NCBI GenBank assembly: GCA_964551645.1
Contig: CAZKDV010000112.1
Span: 1 to 6,630, forward strand
DNA length: 6,630 nucleotides
Origin: CAZKDV01 sp964551645
Lineage (GTDB): Bacteria; Bacteroidota; Bacteroidia; Bacteroidales; DTU049
Reading direction: 5' to 3'
The position numbers and the translations under genes are program-made. The notes under the pieces were generated by a model. It saw nothing but the letters and a program-made list of their open reading frames with translations, made no database searches and was not told the origin of the DNA. Shown one piece after another: positions 1 through 5,251 of the stretch (within the stretch, counting starts at the first letter, position 1; every line of letters begins with the position of its first letter).

Positions 1-822
1 TTTGAAAGCAAGCAGATAAGAAGCGTTTGGAACGAGACGGAACAGAAATGGTATTTTTCTGTTCAAGATGTAGTTGAAGTACTGACCGAAAGTGCAGATG
101 TAAAGCAATATATCAAAAGAATGTTGAGCCGTGATGAACAGCTTAAAAGCAACTGGGGTACAATTTGTACCCTAGTTGAAATGACAGCAGCAGATGGCAA
201 AAAGCGTAAAATACAAGCTGCTGATACAAAAGGACTTTTAAGGATTATCCAGTCAATTCCCTCACCCAAAGCAGAACCGTTTAAACTTTGGTTAGCACAG
301 GTTGGGTCGGACCGATTGGACGAAATCGAAAATCCTGAACTCGCTGCACAAAGAACAAGAGAATTATACAAACTAAAAGGTTATCCCGACGACTGGATTG
401 AAAAACGAATGAGAAGCATTGCCATTCGCGAAGAATTAACAGAAGAATGGAAAAACAGAGGCATAAAAGAACAAATAGAATATTCCATTCTCACCGCAGA
501 AATTTCTAAAGCGACATTTGGACTTACTCCGTCCGAATACAAGGTTGTCAAAGGATTAAAAAGTCAGAATTTACGCGACCACATGACAGATTTGGAGTTA
601 ATATTTTCTATGCTTGGAGAGGCTTCTACGACAAAAGTAAGCAGAGCAAAAAATGCAAAAGGATTTATTGAAAATAAAATAGCTGCACAAATAGGTGGTA
701 AAATAGCAGGAAATGCACTAAAGGAATTAGAGAAAGAAAGTGGGGAAAAAGTGATTACATCAGAAAATTATTTGCCCGAAACAAAGAAAACCAAAGAATT
801 AAAAAAGAGCACAAAAAAATAA
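1..822 (+). CDS. BRO-N domain (phage antirepressor-like) protein, 5' end cut by window edge
   Basis: The reading frame is open from the first base to the TAA at 820-822, giving 273 visible residues. The first in-frame ATG, at 121, lies about 40 residues inside the conserved domain, so the real start is left of the window, probably by only a few codons. Seen: the N-terminal part reads SVWNETEQKWYFSVQDVVEVL and, around residues 75-100, a block TKGLLRIIQSIPSPKAEPFK followed by LWLAQ. These match the two halves of a BRO-N domain (the W-F/Y-DVV motif, then the 'LyrLi..s..p.A..F..W' motif). The C-terminal half is charged and helical and carries the segment DLELIFSMLGEASTT, which I recall from bacterial chromosomal members of this group. 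It ends in a lysine-rich tail. BRO-N proteins are DNA-binding and are typical of phages and genomic islands; the target here is unknown. It is the only plus-strand gene and is more GC-rich than its neighbours (for example 29 of 60 bases at 301-360), which suggests horizontal acquisition. Family call is firm, function is inference. Confidence 0.85.
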   Translation, partial: FESKQIRSVWNETEQKWYFSVQDVVEVLTESADVKQYIKRMLSRDEQLKSNWGTICTLVEMTAADGKKRKIQAADTKGLLRIIQSIPSPKAEPFKLWLAQVGSDRLDEIENPELAAQRTRELYKLKGYPDDWIEKRMRSIAIREELTEEWKNRGIKEQIEYSILTAEISKATFGLTPSEYKVVKGLKSQNLRDHMTDLELIFSMLGEASTTKVSRAKNAKGFIENKIAAQIGGKIAGNALKELEKESGEKVITSENYLPETKKTKELKKSTKK

Positions 823-839
823 CCGGTGTACAAGGCATA

Positions 840-878
840 TACATTTTTGCAAACCATAGTCTGACAGATAAAAATGTA
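840..878. repeat. Perfect 9-bp inverted repeat just after the BRO gene
   Basis: TACATTTTT at 840-848 is the exact reverse complement of AAAAATGTA at 870-878, with a 21-nt loop between them. It begins 17 nt after the BRO stop codon. It is AT-rich and not followed by a T-tract, so it is a poor intrinsic terminator. It may be a protein-binding site, an mRNA-stabilising 3' hairpin or chance in AT-rich DNA. Confidence 0.35.
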
Positions 879-987
879 ATGACTAAACTGAACGAAAAGA
901 TAAAAGCATGTTGCTTGACAAGAAAAAAGGCCAGTTGGTAACATCGTATATAAACATTTGGCGAAATGCTAATTTCAAGGTCATTAG

Positions 988-1069
988 ATTTAACAAACTT
1001 TATAGCAGTTTGCCAGATAAGTGCTTTGTAATACCAAACACTTCATACACGCAAACCATTTAGTTAAGT
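988..1069. other. Imperfect hairpin with attC-like terminal heptamers (candidate integron recombination site)
   Basis: Seen: ATTTAAC at 988-994 fits RYYYAAC and GTTAAGT at 1063-1069 fits GTTRRRY; the two pair at six of seven positions. Inside them GTTTGC (1008-1013) pairs perfectly with GCAAAC (1051-1056). Further in, AGTG-c-TTTG (1020-1028) pairs with CAAACACT (1035-1042), leaving a single unpaired C at 1024 and a 6-nt loop. Known: attC sites are 57-141 bp imperfect palindromes with R boxes, an unpaired spacer, L boxes, extrahelical bases and a variable terminal structure. The 82-bp length and layout fit. Against it, the spacer between the R-like and L-like stems is asymmetric (13 versus 6 nt), only a single site is visible and no integrase is in the window. 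Confidence 0.3.
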
Positions 1070-1108
1070 TGCAATAAGTTCAAATTACTCTAATCTGATG
1101 AATATCCG

Positions 1109-1146
1109 AATTTCTTCGTGAAATTGAAGGAATTTTTATTTATTTG
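1109..1146 (+). terminator. Possible weak rho-independent terminator
   Basis: AATTTCTTC (1109-1117) pairs with GAAGGAATT (1126-1134) through nine positions including one G-U wobble. The loop is 8 nt, and a T-rich tract (TTTATTTATTT) follows at once. The geometry suits termination of plus-strand transcripts arriving from the BRO side. A competing 6-bp stem, AATTTC/GAAATT (1109-1114/1120-1125), uses the same left arm. The stem is AT-rich and so weak. The minus-strand direction has no T-tract, so it would not serve the convergent DUF3108 gene. Confidence 0.3.
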
Positions 1147-1184
1147 TCAAATTGCTCAAGGAATTAGATATTAGTGTGTTTCAA

Positions 1185-2021
1185 CTACCGTAATCTTGAA
1201 AGCAATGGATTTTTAATATCTTTATATTTAACTAACTCAAACTTTACACTTCCAACTAAAATTTCGGATTTTGCTAAGATTGGCATTTTGTTTTTATCAT
1301 CTGTAATCCATACTGTAACAGGATAAGGATCTTTAAATACGGTTCCGGTTAACACAACTGGTTTTATTTTAATACATCTAAATGTTCCCAAAGATGTTTT
1401 TATATCTTCTTTCCCCAAATATAAAACTTGAGTAGTATAAATTGTATCATCAAGAGAAAACATTACAGAATAATCATCTCCTATTTTGGCATCAGTCATA
1501 TCAATAGTGCGAAAAAAATAAATAGCAGAAAGCAAATCATGAATATAAGGAGGAGTAGAACTTGTATTGGAACGATTGCGTTTAACATCTTTGAATAAAC
1601 TAGTGTTATTGAACTGATTGAATGAAACATCTTGCTCTATAGTATATCCACCCTCATTAACTCTTCTAATAAATAACCAAGGAGCTAAGGTCTCTTCATC
1701 AATAAATGTTTCATATCTATCACGAACTTTGAAAAACAAATTAAAAACTCCTTTGGTTACACCATTCACCTCGATATGCATTGTATTTCTTTTTGCTACA
1801 GATCTGCTTTCTTTGTGGACTTGAAACTCAGCCTCACCAGCAGTTATGCCTCCTGTTAAAAAAGAATCGTAAAATACTCTATACTTCAAGTATTCACCTT
1901 TTTGAAAAGCATTATTTTCAAGATTACGCAATTCTTGAGCATTGACAAAATCAATATTTGCAATCAATACTAAGAAAAATAAAGTAAGGGAAACAAACTT
2001 GTTTTTAATTAATATCTTCAT
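1185..2021 (-). CDS. DUF3108 family protein, exported
   Basis: A complete 278-residue protein from ATG (2019-2021) to TAG (1185-1187). Seen: an N-terminal signal peptide with a basic start (MKILIKNK), a hydrophobic stretch at about residues 9-22 and a likely signal peptidase I site after VNA (residue 28). The mature part opens with GEYLKYRVFYD (42-52). It then has KVRDRYETFIDEETLAPWLF (98-117), DLLSAIYFFR (162-171) and a GDDYSVMFSLD block (181-191). These are the landmarks of DUF3108 proteins in Bacteroidota, which are predicted beta-rich and exported to the periplasm or outer membrane. No lipobox cysteine is present, so it is not an evident lipoprotein. The function of the family is unknown. 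It follows asd after a 75-nt gap on the same strand and may be co-transcribed with it or use its own promoter (2052-2086). It converges with the BRO gene, so its 3' end marks the core side of the junction. Confidence 0.88.
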   Translation of the reverse strand: MKILIKNKFVSLTLFFLVLIANIDFVNAQELRNLENNAFQKGEYLKYRVFYDSFLTGGITAGEAEFQVHKESRSVAKRNTMHIEVNGVTKGVFNLFFKVRDRYETFIDEETLAPWLFIRRVNEGGYTIEQDVSFNQFNNTSLFKDVKRNRSNTSSTPPYIHDLLSAIYFFRTIDMTDAKIGDDYSVMFSLDDTIYTTQVLYLGKEDIKTSLGTFRCIKIKPVVLTGTVFKDPYPVTVWITDDKNKMPILAKSEILVGSVKFELVKYKDIKNPLLSRLR

Positions 2022-2051
2022 TTTTCAAAAATTTAATATCTACTTCAAAAA

Positions 2052-2086
2052 CAAAAAGTATTCCAAAAGCTAATTTAATAATCAAA
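2052..2086 (-). promoter_or_regulatory. Possible promoter of the DUF3108 gene
   Basis: On the minus strand a TTTG (plus 2083-2086) is followed 22 nt later by TACTTTTTG (plus 2052-2060). This resembles the Bacteroidetes -33 TTTG and -7 TAnnTTTG pair, but with one extra base in the -7 box. It lies 30-65 nt before the ATG, in the gap behind asd. The match is imperfect and read-through from asd is an alternative. Confidence 0.25.
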
Positions 2087-2096
2087 CTGCTGAAAC

Positions 2097-3086
2097 TCAT
2101 GAAATATAATTCTCATAAACATATTTAGCAATTTGGATTGCATTTGTTGCTGCACCTTTGCGTAAATTATCCGCAACTATCCATAATAAGCAAGCATTTT
2201 GATTAAACAAGTCAAGTCGAATTCTTCCAACAAATGTATCATTTTTGCCGTGTGCTAATATTGGCATCGGATATAAGTTTTCATCTGGATTATCTTGAAT
2301 GCTTATGCCTTCAGAAGTTGCCAAAACTTTTTTAATTTCATCAATACTAATCTCTTTCTCAAACTCAACATAAACACTTTCAGAATGTCCGCCTATCACT
2401 GGAACTCTGACAACAGTTGGCAATATTTCGATACTGCTATCTTCTAATATTTTGTGTGTTTCATTGATAAGTTTCATCTCTTCAGTAGTATATCCATTAT
2501 CCATAAAATCACCACCATGAGGAAAGCAGTTCAAATCAATTTGATGCGGATAAATTTTTGAATGCTGTGATTTTTCTCTTTCTCCAAACATTTGCTTAAT
2601 TGCTGCAATGCCTGTTCCAGTAACCGATTGATAGGTAGAAATAACTATTTTTTTTATTTTAAATAGTTTATGAAGCGGACTCATAACAATAACTAACTGA
2701 ATAGTGGAACAATTGGGGGAAGCAATTATTCGTGTATTCTTATTAATAGTATGTATATTGACTTCTGGGACAACTAATGGAATATTTTTATCCATACGCC
2801 ATGCAGAAGAATTATCTATTACGAATGTTCCATTTTTAGCAAATAACTCAGCTGTCTTCAAAGACAAAGCAGAACCAGCCGAATAAATAGCAATATCGGG
2901 TTTTTGCAAAAGAGCTTGTTCAATACTACAAACAGTATATTCTTTATTTTTAAACGGAATTATTTTACCTAATGATTTTTCAGAGGCTATTGGAATCAAC
3001 TCCTTTATAGGAATATCAAGTTCTTCAACTACCTTTAACATTTCTTGACCAACCAAGCCTGTTACACCAATTATTGCTAATTTCAT
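2097..3086 (-). CDS. asd: Aspartate-semialdehyde dehydrogenase
   Basis: Asd reduces L-aspartyl 4-phosphate with NADPH to L-aspartate 4-semialdehyde, the branch point to lysine/diaminopimelate, threonine and methionine; it is cytosolic. The protein is complete at 329 residues, normal for the bacterial family. Seen: an N-terminal dinucleotide-binding motif GVTGLVGQEM (residues 7-16); DNSSAWRM (91-98), the conserved substrate/phosphate region; the catalytic cysteine C126 in ASPNCSTIQ; STYQSVTGTG (150-159) with the conserved glutamine Q153; and RVPVIGGHSE (227-236), holding the substrate-binding arginine R227 and the general-base histidine H234. No catalytic residue is missing. The ATG at 3084-3086 starts exactly at the usual N-terminus (MKLAIIGVTG). 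It is preceded by a TAnnTTTG element and lies 83 nt after rsmD, so it probably has its own promoter. No neighbouring lysine or threonine pathway genes are present. Confidence 0.96.
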   Translation of the reverse strand: MKLAIIGVTGLVGQEMLKVVEELDIPIKELIPIASEKSLGKIIPFKNKEYTVCSIEQALLQKPDIAIYSAGSALSLKTAELFAKNGTFVIDNSSAWRMDKNIPLVVPEVNIHTINKNTRIIASPNCSTIQLVIVMSPLHKLFKIKKIVISTYQSVTGTGIAAIKQMFGEREKSQHSKIYPHQIDLNCFPHGGDFMDNGYTTEEMKLINETHKILEDSSIEILPTVVRVPVIGGHSESVYVEFEKEISIDEIKKVLATSEGISIQDNPDENLYPMPILAHGKNDTFVGRIRLDLFNQNACLLWIVADNLRKGAATNAIQIAKYVYENYIS

Positions 3087-3105
3087 TTTTAATTGAATTT
3101 ACATA

Positions 3106-3140
3106 CAAAATTAAATGAATTTTATAGATTTAATTACAAA
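3106..3140 (-). promoter_or_regulatory. Predicted promoter of asd
   Basis: On the minus strand TAATTTTG (plus 3106-3113) matches the Bacteroidetes -7 consensus TAnnTTTG exactly. A TTTG (plus 3137-3140) lies 23 nt upstream as a -33 candidate, a little further than the usual 19-21 nt. Only 19 nt separate the -7 box from the ATG, so the leader would be about a dozen bases. The 13-nt block containing the box (plus 3103-3115) is identical to the one in front of metK. Confidence 0.5.
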
Positions 3141-3169
3141 AAGTGGATATAATGGTTGATTAAATGCCA

Positions 3170-3724
3170 CTACTCTGATTCTATCTCCTCTTTATTCTTA
3201 AAAAAAGAAAAACATACTGAACCGTATTTTCTTTGATCGAATAAGTTTTGATGCCCACTAAATGAAGTTTTGACTGAATGTTCAATTATGAGCCAAGCAT
3301 ATTCGGCAAGCAACTTATTAGAAAACACAAGATCTGGGATTTCATAAAACTTCTCACAATCATAATAAGGATCAGCAAAAATTATATCCCAAGATTGCTT
3401 ACAGCTGGCTAAATAAGAAAAAGCATCTGTTCTAATTGTGTGTATTTGAGCAAAGTTTAATTTATCCGCTGTCTTTTTTATGTATTCAATACAAGCAAAA
3501 TTATTATCAACAGATAATATCTGCTTTGCTCCTCTTGCAGCAAACTCATAAGAAATGTTCCCTGTGCCTGCAAATAAGTCCAAAACATTAATATCATAAA
3601 AATCAAAATGATTATTTATAATATTAAATAAAGCCTCCTTAGCAAAATCGGTTGTTGGTCTAACAGGCAAATTTGACGGGGCTATCAGTCTTTTTCCTTT
3701 ATGGATACCACTAATTATTCTCAT
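3170..3724 (-). CDS. rsmD: 16S rRNA (guanine966-N2)-methyltransferase RsmD
   Basis: RsmD transfers a methyl group from SAM to N2 of G966 (E. coli numbering) in 16S rRNA during 30S assembly. The protein is complete at 184 residues, normal for the family. Seen: the diagnostic N-terminus MRIISGIHKGKRL (1-13); RPTTDFAKEALFNII (22-36), characteristic of RsmD; SAM-binding motif I DLFAGTGNIS (49-58); the acidic motif II residue in SVDNN (71-75); and the motif IV region FADPYYD (116-122). In most members motif IV is DPPY; here the second proline is replaced by tyrosine, confirmed in the codons (GAT CCT TAT TAT). The start ATG (3722-3724) overlaps the stop of the upstream DUF3822 gene by 4 nt (ATGA), which indicates translational coupling. 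This gene order, DUF3822 then rsmD, is one I recall as recurrent in Bacteroidota. Confidence 0.94.
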   Translation of the reverse strand: MRIISGIHKGKRLIAPSNLPVRPTTDFAKEALFNIINNHFDFYDINVLDLFAGTGNISYEFAARGAKQILSVDNNFACIEYIKKTADKLNFAQIHTIRTDAFSYLASCKQSWDIIFADPYYDCEKFYEIPDLVFSNKLLAEYAWLIIEHSVKTSFSGHQNLFDQRKYGSVCFSFFKNKEEIESE

Positions 3725-4554
3725 ATTGATAATTGTGTATAAAATCTATGTAGAAATACTTCTTCTGAATCGATTGAATGAGCTGTTTGTAGAAAAACAA
3801 TTTGAGCAATATATTTTTTAAGCAATGCAATAGCTTCACTTTCAATCATTATATCTCCAGTAACATAAACCACTGTATCGTTAGAAACATTATTTACTTG
3901 CATGCTTGCAATCACAAAGTAGCAAAAATCTTTAGCCGTCTGAAAGCTAAAAGTATTGAAAAAAATCAGCTTATTCTGCGAAATAATTGTTAGATAGAAA
4001 AAACCATCTAAAACATACAGATATACAGCATCTGATTTTTTTTTAGAACAAAAGGTATTTAACATAAGTTCGCCTTGCCTTCTTACAGTTTTTTCTTTTG
4101 TAATAAACTGTGTCAAATCATATTGCCATTGTGGAGTATTAGAAATTAACACATACTCTTCATCATTATGCTTAATAGTATCTTCAAATAATAAACATTC
4201 AGCTAATTTAGGTTTTTGGTAAATTGTATCTTGTAAAACTTTCTTTTTTTCAGAATTATATAATTCCTTAGGAACTAACACTATATTTTCAGATTGAAGA
4301 ATACAAGTTATATGCGACTTTGCATATATTTGTGTCATAAAACCCGATAAAAACTTATGAAATGGCTCTTTTTCGGAAAAGTTTTTTTCATTAAGTCCAT
4401 CAAATACATATTCACCAATTAATGATATTTGCTTTGATTCTGAGTAAAACTTAATAATATTTAAACCTTTACTACTAAAAGACAAAACAAAATGTTCTTC
4501 TTTGTCTTTTAACCATACATCAGGCAAGGAGAAAAAGAAAGTTTTCCGAAGCAT
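3721..4554 (-). CDS. DUF3822 family protein
   Basis: A 277-residue protein from ATG (4552-4554) to TGA (3721-3723). Extending upstream gives a TTG start at 4566 (four extra residues), which would overlap the preceding gene by 10 nt. I prefer the ATG because it sits 2 nt after that gene's stop and MLRKTFFFSLPD is a natural beginning. Seen: no signal peptide and no membrane segment. The second half carries the block DGFFYLTIISQNKLIFFNTF (183-202) followed by TAKDFCYFVIASM (206-218) and VVYVTGDI (228-235), the alternating strand-helix pattern by which I recognise DUF3822. From memory, structural work on a Bacteroides member places the family in the actin-like ATPase fold. The glycine-rich phosphate loops of active ATPases are not obvious here, so nucleotide binding is uncertain. 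The function is unknown. Translational coupling to rsmD and tight spacing to the pilin-like gene upstream suggest a shared unit. An A9 run in the coding strand (plus 4036-4044) is a potential slippage site. Confidence 0.87.
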   Translation of the reverse strand: MLRKTFFFSLPDVWLKDKEEHFVLSFSSKGLNIIKFYSESKQISLIGEYVFDGLNEKNFSEKEPFHKFLSGFMTQIYAKSHITCILQSENIVLVPKELYNSEKKKVLQDTIYQKPKLAECLLFEDTIKHNDEEYVLISNTPQWQYDLTQFITKEKTVRRQGELMLNTFCSKKKSDAVYLYVLDGFFYLTIISQNKLIFFNTFSFQTAKDFCYFVIASMQVNNVSNDTVVYVTGDIMIESEAIALLKKYIAQIVFLQTAHSIDSEEVFLHRFYTQLSI

Positions 4555-4556
4555 TT

Positions 4557-5132
4557 TTATTCCCAATTGCCATCTGTTGTTGGCTCTGTCATGCTTCCAA
4601 AACGAAGTCCGTCTTCCTTATCTATATTATGTGATTCTAAGTCTAAACCTTTCAAGAAGTATTTATTAGCAGCAAAAGTTTCGATTACATTAACAGTAAC
4701 ATTACCTTTTACGGTTGTACCAGCATTCATTTCAAACTCAACTTTACCTGAAAATGGAATGTATTTTACATCAATAGGTTTAAAATTAACATTTTTAAAA
4801 ATAGAATCCTTAACTACAGCGTAACCAACAGTATCAATAATTTGTTTTGTAAATGTTGTGTCATTGGGGTCAGCTTGCAACTTAATAATCGGAATTTTTC
4901 CATTTTCAATAAAATCTATTAGTGTGTCAAAACTAGCAGTGTATTTTCCATGTACATTTCTATATGCTATTTGCGCATCTCTAATGTTTTTTAATCTTTC
5001 AACTACTATGTCTTTTCTGCGACTTTGTTCTTGTTTAAATTTAATTGGACCTCTAATTCCATCAAGAATTAACCATGCAAGAACAAGACTAATTGCAATT
5101 AATCCAAATTGTATAATGCTTCTTTTTTTCAT
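4557..5132 (-). CDS. Membrane-anchored hypothetical protein with pilin-like N-terminus
   Basis: A complete 191-residue protein from ATG (5130-5132) to TAA (4557-4559). I recognise no named family with certainty. Seen: a short basic start (MKKRS), one hydrophobic segment at about residues 7-24 with charged residues following, and then a long charged helix (about 33-60, RRKDIVVERLKNIRDAQIAY). It continues with RNVHGKYTASFDTLIDFI (58-75), then a beta-rich C-terminal domain. The order of hydrophobic helix, amphipathic helix with 'AQ.aY', then 'G.Y....d.L' resembles the N-terminal half of type II secretion pseudopilins and type IV pilins. No prepilin peptidase site (G followed by F-T-L-x-E) is present, so it is more likely a permanently anchored single-pass protein with a periplasmic domain. 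It is the first gene of the unit with DUF3822 and rsmD, with 2 nt to the next start. It shows no sign of decay. Confidence 0.75.
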   Translation of the reverse strand: MKKRSIIQFGLIAISLVLAWLILDGIRGPIKFKQEQSRRKDIVVERLKNIRDAQIAYRNVHGKYTASFDTLIDFIENGKIPIIKLQADPNDTTFTKQIIDTVGYAVVKDSIFKNVNFKPIDVKYIPFSGKVEFEMNAGTTVKGNVTVNVIETFAANKYFLKGLDLESHNIDKEDGLRFGSMTEPTTDGNWE

Positions 5133-5174
5133 TTTATTGATTTTTGAATACGATTATTATATTTTTAAATGTTG

Positions 5175-5200
5175 CAAATTTAAAGTTTTTTTTTACACAA
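5175..5200 (-). promoter_or_regulatory. Predicted promoter of the pilin-like/DUF3822/rsmD unit, with a T9 tract in the spacer
   Basis: On the minus strand TAAATTTG (plus 5175-5182) matches the -7 consensus TAnnTTTG exactly and ends 42 nt before the ATG. The nearest TTG (plus 5198-5200) is only 15 nt upstream, shorter than the usual 19-21 nt. The spacer is mostly a homopolymer, T9 at plus 5186-5194 (A9 on the transcribed sense). The gap between metK and this gene is 119 nt, enough for an independent promoter; co-transcription with metK is also possible. Confidence 0.45.
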
Positions 5201-5251
5201 CTACATTTAATAAATATAGTTTTAATGATAAATTTTATTCAGAACTTCAAA

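Larger units (their letters stand above)
823..1184. other. Intergenic stretch without a convincing gene; junction between accessory and core DNA
   Basis: About 360 bases separate the stop of the BRO gene from the convergent DUF3108 gene. Every reading frame is short. The longest ATG-initiated one on the plus strand runs 908-1063 (51 codons); it has no recognisable ribosome binding site and I recognise no family. A second frame, open through the 3' end of the BRO gene to a TAA at 939-941, reads GVQGIYIFANHSL after position 825 and could be the remnant of a lost gene, but this is weak. The stretch contains a 9-bp inverted repeat (840-848/870-878), a 9-nt direct repeat GCAAACCAT (849-857 and 1051-1059), an imperfect hairpin (988-1069) and a possible terminator (1109-1146), listed separately. 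Confidence 0.6.

Noticed and set aside
121..822. ATG at 121 as the start of the BRO-N gene
   Set aside because: The frame is open to the window edge and the 40 codons before this ATG encode the conserved first half of the BRO-N domain, so the true start is upstream.
908..1063. Small plus-strand reading frame of 51 codons
   Set aside because: No ribosome binding site, no recognised family, and its stop overlaps the attC-like hairpin; I could not support it as a gene and only describe it within the intergenic entry.
823..1184. Insertion sequence remnant or CRISPR array in the gap
   Set aside because: There is no transposase fragment, no terminal inverted repeat pair with target duplication, and the only repeat (GCAAACCAT, two copies about 200 nt apart) does not have regular spacing.
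4555..4566. TTG start for the DUF3822 gene at 4566
   Set aside because: It would overlap the preceding gene by 10 nt with a rarer start codon; the ATG at 4554 sits 2 nt after the upstream stop and fits better, though this is not proven.
5133..5251. Intrinsic terminator for metK
   Set aside because: The gap is very AT-rich with T-runs, but no GC-containing stem directly before a minus-strand T-tract could be found.
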